A stretch of 64,000 nucleotides of DNA, taken from NCBI GenBank assembly GCA_023055355.1, contig JALJCS010000001.1:68861381-68925380 (forward strand). Direction: 5' to 3'. This document shows, in pieces, positions 13,290 to 25,965 of the stretch (position 1 is its first letter; every line of letters begins with the position of its first letter). Origin of the DNA: Agelaius tricolor. Taxonomy: Eukaryota; Chordata; Aves; Passeriformes; Icteridae. The position numbers and the translations under genes are program-made. Below the pieces are notes generated by a model. It saw nothing but the letters and a program-made list of their open reading frames with translations. It searched no databases and was not told the DNA's origin.

Positions 13290-13400
13290 ATTGCTGCGAA
13301 GACTGACTCATGATCAACATTTTGTATATCAGAACCCCAAGGTCTTTCACTGCTAAGTTGCTTTCCAGACAATAAGGTCCAACTCCATCTCCTTGCAGCT
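13290..13400 (-). mobile_element. Antisense CR1 LINE fragment, reverse-transcriptase C-terminal part
   Basis: Read on the minus strand, this gives LESNLAVKDLGVLIYKMLIM. It matches the CR1 ORF2 pattern 'LESS.AEKDLGVLVD.KL..S' found near the C-terminal part of the reverse transcriptase. CR1 is the main LINE of birds and is usually 5'-truncated and inactive. The fragment is short, its frame does not stay open at either end, and edges are approximate. It is a dead relic. Confidence 0.75.
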
Positions 13401-13929
13401 CCCTGAGGAGTTCACTGTCACTTGATGCTGATGGAAGTTTGAGTGACAGGCTTCAGGAGCAGGGTCAAGCTGAAGGATGTGTTTCTTTTCTCCCTGCACC
13501 ATAAACAGTATCACAGGAGAAGCCAGGAAAATGTCTTATTCTGTAGATCTCACTAGTTTACAGGGAAAGGTGGAAATCCCTGGGAAGAATTGGTAAAAAG
13601 ATTTCCTAGCTGCGGAAAGAGCTTAGAGGTCAACAGATCCATGCAGGAAGGACCTGCTTCCCAGAATCCAGAGGTTTTGGCAGTGGGGTCTGACCAAATC
13701 CATATGACAAAGCTGACACTTGTCAGCACTAATACCTCCAGGACTTCTTAGAAGCTGAGGATGGCAATAGACTACTTTGTAGCACACGTGTGCACATGTG
13801 ACTGTCTGGTTTAATGGAATAATATCAAACAAAACAAGAACAGACAAAGTTATTATCAATACACTACTAGGAAGGTGAGCATAAATTTTGCAATACATTG
13901 GAAAATAGAAAAAAGACATCACCTTGTAG

Positions 13930-14177
13930 AGGACTATTTCAAGGAAAATATAAGTTGGATATTAGGAAAAAGATTTTTACAGAAAGGGTGGTAAAGTTGT
14001 GGAATGATCTGCCTGGGGAGGTGGTGGAGTCACCATCCCTGGATGTGTTTAAAAAAAGACTGGATGTGGCACTCGGTGCCATGGTTTAGTTGAGGTGTTG
14101 GGGCATGGGTTGGACTCGATGATCTTTAAGATCTCTTCCAGCCTAGTCATTCTGTGAATTCTGTGAATTCTGTGACT
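13930..14177 (+). mobile_element. CR1 LINE 3' end: ORF2 C-terminus and 3' UTR
   Basis: A frame running from 13898 to 14086 encodes a segment with YKLDIRKKIFTERVVKLWND and then EVVESPSLDVFKKRLDVAL. This is the typical C-terminal tail of CR1 ORF2. It is followed by the CR1 3' UTR signature (ggttggactcgatgatcttt, then cttccagcct) and three copies of the terminal octamer-like repeat attctgtga at about 14149-14175. The combination of ORF2 tail, 3' UTR and short terminal repeat fixes both family and orientation. It is 5'-truncated like most CR1 copies, and cannot mobilise itself. Confidence 0.88.
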
Positions 14178-16478
14178 TAAAACTTACCCTGATACTTCCT
14201 TTGGGGGCTCAAGGTGTCATCTGGCCATCTGTGTAATCTTGGAAATAGACAGGAAAATCCAGTTTGGGGATGCCTGCTTGCATGTGGACTAGCCATGCTA
14301 AGCACAAGAAGGAATAAAACTAAGATTTTACTGAGTTATCAGTTCTGCCAGGGAAGGACCCTACTATCCCCAAGGTAAGAGCCATACAGCCTTCCCAGCC
14401 TAAGGCATAATTCATTTCAATCTGCTTATACTTGCAATAATCAAAGAAATGTTACTGCACCAAAAAGGACAAAAAACACAACTGATATAACTCATCTGAA
14501 GCTACACAAAACCAGAAAGGACAAAAACAGAACCAGTACAACCTCATGCACTAACAACATCACCATCTGTCCTCTCAAATTCTTTCACTTCTCTTCCACC
14601 AAGTTTCCTCTTCCCTGTTTCATCACTTTTGTTTCTCAGGCAAAATGGTTGTATATGCTAATAGAAAAGTCAAGGAGATTATAGTTTTTTTTCTTTTTTT
14701 TTCTCTCACTAACATTCTTTGATCTTTTACTCCAGAAATAATAAAACTAAAAATCTCCTCTCATATCTGCCTCCAAACCTGCACAAGGTGAACTCAAACT
14801 GCAACTTGTAATGTTCACAGCTTAATGCAGATCTTATTTCCATTCCTCTTTTTCTGTATAAAATCAATATCTTTATAGCTTTTGACTTCTGTGCAACTTG
14901 AATTATCACCACTAACCAACTACTGCAAATTTTAGAGTTGAAAGGCACACAAAATGCTTCACAATATTCATTTCATTGCAGCTTTGATATTGTCTGATCC
15001 ATTGAGCACTTGCTTTCCTCAACAGAATGTTAATACATAAAGTTCCCAAAGCTCCTTTCTAGACTTTATAACAAAATAAATAGTGAAGGGGGAAGTCAGA
15101 AGAACAAAGTCATCTAGAGTATCTCTTAGAGCTTTTCTAAGTCTTGAATTCCCCTTGCAGATCAGTAGACCAGAAATGCTGACCAATAATGACAATAACA
15201 CCACCAGTTCAGAATCAACTGCTTCCAACTGCCTCAGAATGCTCATATAATACAGAGTAAGGGCTATTCCTCAGTAGTATCATTGTACTTAAGCTTAGTT
15301 TGTACTTTCCAGAGAGTTTCCCGAGTAATAAATAAATTGCTAAAATACAACCTACTAAATTTCTTTCCAAGTACTAAATAGAGAGTTTCTGAGACATTCA
15401 AGAATGGAACCTATTTGGTTCCACATCTGTGCATACACACTCCTCAGTGTCAGAGACCAGGACATCTAACATTTGGCTGCCACAAAGCCAGGACTGAGCC
15501 CTTGGTGCTGTAGCTGAAGTCCTCTCAGGCTGTCTGGTGTGCTGGCAGGGTCAGCTTGCCTGCACACACTCAGCAGTAATGAAGGGAAGGTATCCAGGTG
15601 CATTCACAGAGGTGTGTTTGTCACAGGGACAGAGCAGGGTGTTTCAGATGCTGCACAGTGCTGTGACCCAAGCAGCAGCAGCATCCTTGGCCAGTCACCC
15701 TGGCTGTTCCACTTCCAAATGACCTTTGCAGCACAGACATCTCACCTGAGCAACTTGGGCACCTCCCAGCAACTGCCTGCAAGCACACCTGCAAGACCAG
15801 TGCAACCTTGAATACTGTAATGTGTTCCTTGGTAGTCAAAACACAAGCAAAACCACAAAGTGGAAGCTTTCAGTTTATTGGAAAGTATTTGCCCTTTGAC
15901 TAGGAGCACATCACATCCTCAAAAGGAATGTACCCTTTGCCTGTGTGGGTGTGACCTCTGCCGATCCCCTTCATGGCTCTTCCCCATGCCCTGCAGAGGC
16001 AGGCAGCCCTTCCTCTGGGAGCAGAAAGGCAGCTCAGTGCTGAAATCTCCCTGCTGGGTGAAGCTAATGAAGTCCCTGTGCACGAAATCTCTGGGGTCTC
16101 TATACCTGCCAAATGAGCAAGGAGCTTAATGCTAACACAGAAAGAGAAGGGAAGAGACTACATAAAGTCTGCTCACCTAAAAAGGGGAGTAATACATTTA
16201 GCCTGAGAATACCTTTGTCACTACCTTTGGGGGAACAAGGGAAAGTGCAGATGCTCACAGTTCATCCTCATGCATTTCTCCAATCGAGAAAGTGTTACAG
16301 AGGCAGCAGTGTGCTGGTTAAGAGAGTGATTCAGCCTCCAAATATTTCATGGCCAGGCAGGAAGTAGTCTTTAGCCAAGGAAACTGAAGGGAGAGCACTT
16401 TATACAGACTTCATTTGTGACAGGAGTTTTTTCCAAATGTGATGCTGTGCTGCTTCTGTCTCCAAATAAAAACTCTTT

Positions 16479-16509
<31 letters not shown>

Positions 16510-16512
16510 TAT
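16479..16512. repeat. A-tract followed by (AT)n microsatellite
   Basis: About 15 A residues run directly into about nine AT dinucleotides. It could be the tail of a retroposed sequence, but no source sequence was recognised upstream. Confidence 0.9.
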
Positions 16513-17723
16513 GTAGAGCCCAGTTTTGTGTTTTAGGCAGACTCAGTGCATAATATCAGGGGAACTTGCATGTTAAAGATAATCAGTAGCTATCGCTCCA
16601 TTCTGGATAAAGTCTAAAATGGATGTGGTTTCCATTTTAAAGGTAAACACAAATTATCCTATACCAAACTCCTGATGCTGTTAGCACTTTTTACTATCAG
16701 CATTAGACAAAGCAATGACATTTGCATTACACAAGGAAATAAACTTGTGAGTCCATGCTACCTTTGTATGTGTCTGAGTTTCTTTCCTTCCCTGCCTGTT
16801 TACCTCAGGAATGAAATAAAGTATTCTAGGAAACATTTAGTCAAAAGATGTCTACAGTCAGTATATTTGGGTCCAAAGAATCCAAAGCTGGCTTCTTACA
16901 TGGCAAAAAAAAACCCTTTTGTATCCTTCATTAGAATACATAAACAAACATATGAGAGAATACTCTAAGTTTATACTGGTTTTTCTCTCCCTCAGAATGC
17001 AAAGCAAATAATTTAGAAAGTAGTTGTCAACATTTTCCTCATTTTGCTCTTCTTACTTCAGACCATTTGAAAGGAGAATCTCATAAAAGATATTAAGAGA
17101 CATTTGACAGGAGAGACAAGAAAGAGGCAAACCACACTCGGTATCAAAAAGTCAATTTGGAATTGCATCTTCTTGGAGGTCAAAGATATTTAAATTACCT
17201 ACAATGCCATCACTTACAGATTAATTTAATGCACTGGTATCTCTGTGAATCTAAGTCTTTCCCATGATTGTGTGTGATGGAATTATTTTTGCTTGAGAGA
17301 TGTAGGAAAGATATTTCCAGTCAGTTACTGCTGCTCATTACTGCTGAAGAGTACTCCAGCTCCTGTGACTGCAGTGAAGTCCCATATCCCAGCATCCCAT
17401 GTACATTTGATGATGGCCATTGAGGAAGAGACCATTACTAAACGGTGGAAAATTCCAGTTTTGTGTCATACCTACTTTCTCCAAATTCATCAGGAACCAG
17501 AGAGAAGTAGCAGGAAAAAGCTAACAATGAAGCTGTCACTGCACTTGAAAACACATTCCACTTCTAAGTCATGACATGATCCCTCTTAAAAACTTTTGGC
17601 GATTGTTTCTATGGTCATCATACAAGGATAATTTTGGCCTGGAAAGAGCTATTGTGCTTCCAGACATGTGAAGTCTCTTTCTAGACCAAATTAAACCCAT
17701 AACATTTTTGTATGTTGAAATTT

Positions 17724-17765
17724 TCCTCTTTCTTCTTCTTCTTCTTCTTCTTCCTCCTCCTCCTC
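17724..17765. repeat. (TTC)n/(TCC)n microsatellite
   Basis: A homopyrimidine trinucleotide run changes from TTC to TCC repeats. Its reverse strand creates a spurious poly-glutamate frame. Confidence 0.93.
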
Positions 17766-18541
17766 ATTTCCACTTCTTTCTTTTATAAGAGAATTAAATT
17801 GCAATACTGCTGAAAGGAAACAAATGCATTCGAGGGGAGGGGGTGGGTGAGGGCCAAAAGATGTAATCACAGTTCTCCATGATTCTGTACAAGAAAAACA
17901 GCTGCCAAACACTAGGCTTTTTAAAACAGCAGTGCTGTGTATTGGCACAGTCTCTGCAGAGGATTAATACAGGGTGAACACCAACAATACACTCTGCTAA
18001 ATACAGCCAGTGCTTTAAACCATCTTATTCTTTTATTTCTGTTGTTTAATAGAATCAATCACATTTGCTGAGGCTCAGTTGTGCTCTGGCTTTCAGTCTT
18101 GACTGCCAAGCTTCTCTGAATCTTTGTCTTTCATTCCACGTTGAAGCTTTGACCTTTGAGAATTTTTCCCAGATTAAGTGCTGAGAAACATTACTCATAT
18201 TCAAATTGACATAGTTGTGTTGAAAAGGTTATTTTTCCTCTGCCCAAAAAATCAGTGCTGTGTCAGATTAATAGCCTGACCTTGACAATGTTCAGAGAAA
18301 GGGATCAGCCACAATATCTGAGCTGTCTCTGTCAGATAGTAGATATTTTCTGTTATCTTGTAATCTCCTTACACATTTTTGAATCTTTCAGTAATTTTTT
18401 CAAATAAATATAAGAATACTGGAATGCAAATTCTGGGCTTAATTATCTTAATATTGTATTGTATCCCAGCAAATCAGCTGGTAAGGTGTTTCACTCATAC
18501 AGACAATTCTTTTAGCAGGTAAGGAGTAACATTCATTAAAA

Positions 18542-18561
18542 TAAATTTAGATCTAAATTTA
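18542..18561. repeat. Perfect 20-bp palindrome with BglII core
   Basis: TAAATTTAGATCTAAATTTA is its own reverse complement. A second AGATCT follows within five bases. AT-rich context makes chance occurrence more likely than for GC-containing palindromes. Confidence 0.85.
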
Positions 18562-20523
18562 AGATCTATTAAGGTTAAATGAGTGTTTCCCAAAGCATTC
18601 CTTTCCTCCTAAACATCAATTCTTTTCTTGTACTACATGTACTAATGATCAACATTTAATGTCTTCTGATTTGATTCTAGAAGTTTATCCATTTTTTTTT
18701 CTTTTTAATCCACTTTGTGAGCCTCTTTTATACAGATATATTTGTATATTGAACTATGTGGCCACTGTAAATACAGAGAGAGTAAATTCTGATCTTCTGC
18801 TTTATATGGTAAGAAAAAAATCTTTGCAGTCAAATCCTGGTTCAAGTAAATCAAAAAATTCCTGTGGATTCCAGAAGGGTCAAGACATCACCTTCTCTGT
18901 TCAATTGGCAGAACTATTAAATGACCCACATGACCTGGTTAAAAGATTGCAGTCTCTTTATATTTTCAAAAATTTTACTTCTATTTTCTTACTGACATGT
19001 GGTTATTCATTAAGTCAGTTCGGCTCTTTGGTTTGCACTTTATTTCATCAAAGTGTGTCTTAATGAGGCCCAACAAACTCTGCATTTGGAAAAACACAAG
19101 CAAGTTCTTTGAGTAAAGAATTTGATGAATCCTGACCAATGTTTCTGAATGATCCCTTCACTTAGAAGCCAGGGATCAGGTAAGATTTAGGATACCCTGC
19201 TCCTGAAATACAGCTTTTTTTCCTAAACTATTCACTAAACTTGCACTAGCAGTAGTGCTTGCTGATCTCTTAGCAACCAAGTTCAGGGAGCTACATGGAC
19301 TGAAAATAATTTGCTGTGCTTTTCAGGGTTAGTCTTCCTTCCTCTTCAGCTCCCCAAACCAGCTCACTACAGCATTAAAAAAAGGCCAGTGCTAGCACAT
19401 AGACTTAGATAAGCATAAATTCTCAGGGTGTTTGAAAATCAGGCTTAAAGGCAGTTAGGTAGAAGAGTGAGAGTAGCACAGTAAGAATCTGACTAAATTG
19501 ACATTTGATGACTGCATTCAGTGTACTCTGCTTATCACATTCATCATGTGGAACAGATCTATTGGACTAAAACACCATGAAATTGTCAGCAGGCCTGTGT
19601 AAATTTGTAGCAAGCTTGTTCAGAAACTACTCATGAAAAGACCTGAAAGGGCAACTTCCTTTTGTTTTCAAGTTTGGGGGCTTTTATTATCCCATATAAT
19701 TCAATAAAAGTGGAGCAGTTCTATAAATCATTTTAAAGAGGTCCTAAGGAAACCTATGGGAAGACTCTTCTTTTCTTTCATGACACAATTTTCTGTTCCT
19801 GATAGTACTATTAAAGATACATGGCAAATTCGTAATGAAAGTTTAAAACCCAGTTGTTTGTATTTTGCTTGCTTTTTTCTCTTCTGTCAAGAGCAATAAC
19901 TTTAGGTTGCCACAAGCAAATCCAGCCTAAATTCACCATTAACCAACAACAGGTGGGCAGCAAGACAGAGGTTCCAGAGCTGAACATTCAGTGCTAATGC
20001 ACAAGTCCAAGAACTGTGAAATCTAGCCTAAGGCATATAGCCTCAAAATGTAACCCCAAAAATTGGACATCTCATGCCAGATAATGGCAGTCAAAACTTC
20101 CTGCTCTTGAAATATTTAAACTTTCTGGTTTTGCTGCATCAAAGAAAGCTAACTAAGGGAGCATCTGAGCACAGAATAACATCCTCAGATCAAAGCAGTC
20201 ACATGGTGATCCAGGAGAGGGTGTGAACCACTGACATAATAAGAAGGTAAAAGAATCAAAAAGGAAAAGATATCTTGTATGATGAACAATGTTAAAATCA
20301 ACTGCTCTATGAGAGGACTCAGGCTGGAGTGTCTCATGGAAACTGGCAAACAAAAGACTTTTAGATATCTTGATTTGACCCACAGGAAAACCTGCTCTGT
20401 CCCAGCAAGCACTAAAAAACCACAGTATGAGGCCCACAGCAATTATTTTTGCCTTTCTGCATATGCAGTCAAAAAGGGAAGTTTCCTTTGTTAAATTTGA
20501 TGGCCTATATGAACAATCCACTC

Positions 20524-20553
20524 TTTCATGCAAATCATAGGATTTGCATGAAA
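20524..20553. repeat. 13-bp hairpin carrying two inverted octamer motifs
   Basis: TTTCATGCAAATC (20524-20536) and its exact reverse complement (20541-20553) flank the loop ATAG. Each arm contains ATGCAAAT or its complement ATTTGCAT, the consensus octamer recognised by POU-domain (Oct) factors. Paired octamers in inverted orientation could bind a POU dimer. That is an inference from the motif only. Confidence 0.8.
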
Positions 20554-22999
20554 ACACAGGGTCCATTTCCAAACTAGCCAAGTGTGATGTGTGCTGCTAT
20601 GGATACAATAACTGTAGCCACTTCAGCAGCCATGAATATTCCTGTCACACCAGTAAAATTTAAGAAACTACTCTATTGTCTGGTTCAAGCACTTGAAAAC
20701 CCTGAAAAGATCTGAACCTGGAGCTAGATCATGAGATACTGTCACAGAAACAGAAAGCAATCTAATGCTCTAGCTGTGCTCATCAACTGAAAAAAAAACA
20801 GAGAACAGGAAATAGAAGCTTAAGGACAGCTTATTCTTCTTTATTCTTACCTGCAAGTAAGAATAAAACCTAAATAAATTATAATTAAGAAAACTTTTTT
20901 GGCAGCTAGAAGAAATTTCTCAGCTATGGAAACTAGTGATAGTCACTAAAGAAAGTATTGGTTTTCATGAAAACCACAATGGGAATGGCATCAAAGTGCT
21001 AGTGGGTTTACTGTTGTCTCCAAACCAGGAGTTTGGACAAGTGTATTAGATTTTTCATAAGAAAAAATAAATATTGTTTTCTATTCTCTAGCTTCATCAG
21101 GAGTTATCAAGATGATACTGGCTACACAAACCTCATTTGAACTTCCCATCAATTATGAGGATAATGGCTGATGTAGTCGAGACACAGAATGTGTGAGGGA
21201 ATGATCCAGTAGACTCTGAATCAGGAGGACTAGGACACATCTACTGGTGCTGCTTCTAAAATTAATACAGAACCTGAAAAGTCTGGCTATACCTCACAGT
21301 GTAGAATTGAATCACAGGTGAAATCACTTCATTCTGTGTGAGTGAAGACACACTACAGATGGTAGCTTGACTGGATTGCTCTGCTCACTCAGCACATGGC
21401 AAAGAGCTCTATGGGGAGCAGAAGGGGAGCACTGAAACTGGAATGCAAGTGGCATCCATCCACACTCATCACAGGTTAAAGGCTGTTATTCCAGCTGGCC
21501 TGATAGCCTGCAGTTACAGACTGGTTTACAGTACAGACCCATACAGACAAGGATGACCCATTTATTAGGGCTGTTAAAACACTTTCAGCTCAGAAATCAG
21601 GTCTTGTCTCATCCTTCACCTTAATTATGAAGAGCAATTTCTCAAAAAGATGTTGTCTGCCCAGGACAGGAGAATCACCTGAGCTCAGTGCAAAGCTTAG
21701 AGAAACCCAAAGAAATATTTTCAAAGATATCTAAACAGTCCAGTGTTTCTCAAAATGTCAGGTATCTGTGAGACCTTCCCAGCAGGCCTAAACTTTCAAT
21801 GCACAATTGAGGAGACATAAAAGGGCAGTTTTCCCCAAAAACAATAGATTATACCTTCATCAGTGTGTAGCACACTTGCCTTAAAACTCACCACATCATG
21901 TTTGTGATCACCCTGGTTTAAGTTAATAACTTTCTGCTACTTAGAAAAAGCCACCAAGTAAAGCATCTGATTTTTTGTGAAAGGCAAATGACTTTTCCTG
22001 TTACAAAGACAGTCTGCCTAAGACACCAGAGGAGAATCAGCTGCCCCTGGTCATGCACACAGCCTGTGTACCTAAGGGCAGTCCCCTCCCAGCACTGATC
22101 TGCTTGGAGGTTTACACAATGCCTGTCCACATGCATACGGATTCAGAGCTCCAATAGCTTAATAAAAGTGGACAAAGCCACATGGATTTCCTCACAGCTA
22201 TGCAAGCAAGTGTCTAAAACTGAAGGGACTTGCTTAATCTTGGAGCTGCCTGACTGAATAGCTAATAGCTTGGCAATTAGGGAGCTACCAGGATTCGTTT
22301 GTACGTGTGGGTAAGCAACTAAATCAGCCAATTTTCAACATGCATGCACACTGCTCTGTCTGTTGGCTCCATCGTGGCTGGCTGCTGTCATAGCAAAACA
22401 CTCTGTGCCAGCTGAAAGATGCTGGTGTCTCCTAAACCCTTTTTCCTTCTGCCTTACCAGAAAATGCAGCTTTGCTTTATGCAGATTTGTGTTATGGCAC
22501 CAAGTCACTGCAGGCAGAGTGTGACCCACACATTTGAAAGAAACTTTCTGTGGTGCTGGGTCTCTCTCAAAACAGCCGACATCCCAAAGCTGCTGTTCTT
22601 TTTCCTCAGATCTGGACAGATCTGGGTAGCACTTATGCAATTCATTAGCCATCAAAACTTGCTGTGGAGCCAGTTAGCAACTGAAATGGTGTAGCTGTTG
22701 CTGTCAGCATTTCCTGGCAGTGGGACAGGGGACAGCTGCTCAGCCAGCTCTGTTGCTAACAGACAAGTTGGGGGAGCCGGTATTGTGCCTCCTGTCAAAG
22801 GGAATTGTTTTGCTATTCTATCGAATTTGTCACTTGGCCAGGGTGAAAATAACAATAAAATACAAAAAAAGTTTTTTAAAAAATCTGAAAAACAGTGTTT
22901 ACTGTACATGAAAATAACTTTCATCACTCTTGCTTTTAAGAGAAAATATGAAATTCCTGTAAAACAGTGTGAGAATTTTTTGGGGGTTTTATTGTAGGT

Positions 23000-23470
23000 C
23001 ATAGTTTCAAACAAATACTTTCAGCTTATTATGCAAATTAAAACTGGTTTTGATTGCAGTGAAATTAGCAGTACAGTTATGTTCATTTGTGGTTGAGACT
23101 TAACTGTCAAGGCCAAATGGGAAGTATAATAAACACAACCATTTAAAAAAATCTAATTAACTGCCTTCATTCTTTGCCTTTCTCATGTAGAGAGCTTCTA
23201 TTATTCTGATGCCATTGATTAAGCTCTTTCAGAAAAACTCAGAGAGCTCCAGCTGTCCATCATAATCGGTGAGCTCAGCTAATTGCATCATACTAGCCAG
23301 TGCCCTTCATCAGATAGTCAAGACTTTCATGAGCATTCATTTAGTGCCTGCAGACTTGACATTAACAAATTAAGCTGTCAGGAGTACAGGTGGCAGAGTG
23401 CAATCAAAATTTATTCCTCCTCCTTGCTTACTGGGCCATTCAGGGGAAGTAATTTTAGCATCTAAAACCA
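23000..23470. promoter_or_regulatory. Candidate conserved noncoding element
   Basis: This block lacks repeats and stable reading frames. It is dense in homeodomain-type cores (TAATTA, ATTAA, TTATGCAAATTA) with mixed composition, in the style of deeply conserved vertebrate enhancers. It sits about 9 kb upstream of the LAMA4 start. Conservation cannot be read from a single sequence, so this is a suggestion only. Confidence 0.25.
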
Positions 23471-25965
23471 ATAATCGAAGACAAAGCACCTTCACAAGTC
23501 TCTCCACTTAAAAAAAAATCAGACCTAGATAAACCAAGGATTTTAAAATATCCCCATCAGATTATACTGACAGGTAATAGGTGTGATACAAAAATCAAGA
23601 CATGTAAGTCTGGATCTACCTTGCTGAACTGTTTGTGTTATAGGGAAACATTTCCTTCTCCCATCATAGTAGAAAAGTTTTTGACTGCACTTTAGGCTTG
23701 CTATGCAAGGCAACTAAGGCTGACTTTCAAGCACTGCTGGCACAGAGCAATTTTAAAACTGGTGCAATGCTTAAAAAGGGAATAACAGCACACAGAGCTG
23801 GCTGGTGTTGGGATGCCCTCCTATGGGACATGCTAGGTTGGAAAAGAATGTTCTTGCAAGTCTGCTATCTCTCCGCTACATCTAGCACAAAGGGACATGT
23901 CAGGGGAAGTTCAGAGTTTTGAGGAGGCTTTAAACCCCACCAAACTTGCCAGAAAACAAGCTACACCCAGAGCTTTGCTGCCCTAGTTAAACTGTTGGTG
24001 ATCTCAGTGTTGCTTCAGAGCTCTGTTAAACCACATTTTTGCTGTCAGCTGCAGGCAACATACTCCTTTTTAGCCACCAGCATTTCCTTGGACTAAAGAA
24101 GATAAAGGGAGCTGAGACAATTTCTTCTTTGTGCTGACCTAGGAGGATCCATGGGAAGTATTTTGGCAGTGAGCCAGAATATGTACTTTTGTATGACTTT
24201 ATATCCAAGGCTAAGTTAAGCACTGTTGGATTTGGGAGAGTTGTTAGCCAGTTTTCCAGGATCTGGGCTTTTGGGTGTGGCTTTTTTTTTTTCAGTTTTG
24301 AAAAGCTGTTTTATGGGCACTTCTACAGGGGTTGTAAAGTTCAGTGTGGATTTTTATGCAACGATTTTCTTTTGCCAATGTTCCATTATTATGATCAAAC
24401 AACCGATGAGGAAGGGTGGGGAAGCTTCCCAGGAGGGAGAATGAATTTCAAAAAAAAAAAAAAGTAGCGATATGCAGCTTGAATTAGACAAACAATTTGG
24501 GAGAGAAAGGGAAATGTCTAAAGACTCCAGACAGAGAGGAAAGAGGCCAGCTTAGGTCAAAGCATAATGCATGGGGAAATGCTGCACTATGGAGGAGTGC
24601 ACTGTGGCAGTTAATCAGAGTATGAGTACCACAAACAAGTTGAGAATATCTGCTTGTAAGAAAGAGTATATAAAGTAAGGTTGTTTTTTTTTTCTTTAGT
24701 CTTCTTTGGTCTTGTTGTTGTTAGAGTAAACCCTTCCTGTCTTGCCCAGGAAGAGCAGCTAGCCCCTCGTGTCCAAGATTTCAGTGAAGGAGACAAGATA
24801 CAGTCAGCAGGAGGAACCGTTCAAATAAGGAACTGCTGTAGATTTGGGGACTCACCAATAAATTCTCAGAGGCAGTAAGGACACAAGTGGCATTACAAAG
24901 AATTAAAAAGTACCTTTCTGAAGATTTGGAGAAGATTTACAAGGAGAAGAGCAAAAGGAAAAAAATATAAGGAAATCTGAGTTTGGGACAGGTCTTTACT
25001 TTAAGAGAAGGATTTATCTTATCAGGATCATTGTTAGTCAGGACCACCTATTCTCTTCTGTGTGACGTAATGTGTTGCTTTTACCTATAAAATCTGTCAA
25101 CAACTTAAATAAACTACAAGCTATGCTAAAATGCCACCTCTTTCTCCATCAATGTATCTACTGATACTGATATTTATACTGATACTAAGCACTGTCATTA
25201 TCTACAGGCAAAACATACTCGTCCTATTCCTCCTAATCAAATTCCCTTCAGACTCATACAACCTACAAGCATATTTGATAAAACTACAGACAATTCCATT
25301 GTAAAAATAGTTTTTTTAAAAAAACTCTCACATTTTGGTTTGTTCTAGCAAAGGTGCCACTTTACTGGCTATAACAGACTGAATTGATTTGTCTTGGCTA
25401 ATTTTATCTTATATGAACTTATATGACAGACCATCTGGAAATATTAGGTTCTGGATGTGCAAGCCAAAATATCAGAGCAAAACACTGGGTCAAGAAACTG
25501 AATTAATGGAATATTGCAATCATTCTCTTGCCACAGCAAGATGGAATGGGAATTGTAACAGGAAATTAAAAGATTCAACAGTTTATCCTCAAAAGACAGG
25601 AAACATGGCTCCCATCCCTGCAAATATCACTTTCATCTCACCAGCCTCAGCTCTTCTAGTTCACTTTTTAACATCTGAGTGTCTTTGCTATTTATGCAAC
25701 ACTACATACGATGGTGGTTTCTTTTCTCATGTGCCCTTCTACAAATGAAGTTAGGTTAACACCTCTTACTCACATCTAAGCAATTTGCTAGAAAAGCTGT
25801 CTCAGAAGAATACAGAATATTAGAATTCATAAGGAATTAAGTAGATATTATCATTAATGGTAGTACAGCACATCTATGGTTCAGGCCATTCAACATGAAT
25901 AATGATATAGCAAGAGTACCAGGAGGTTCAGATAAGACTGTTAAAGATAACCAGAAGTACTAAAA

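Larger units (their letters stand above)
14178..25965. other. Intergenic DNA without a recognised gene
   Basis: Open frames are short, overlapping and without domains. The stretch contains an A/AT tract, a TTC/TCC microsatellite, a 20-bp palindrome at 18542 and an octamer-motif hairpin at 20524. The block around 23000-23470 could be a conserved regulatory element. I saw no spliced gene or RNA gene. Confidence 0.55.

Noticed and set aside
17691..17948. Minus-strand frame with a run of glutamates.
   Set aside because: The run is the reverse of the TTC/TCC microsatellite; nothing else in the frame looks like a protein.
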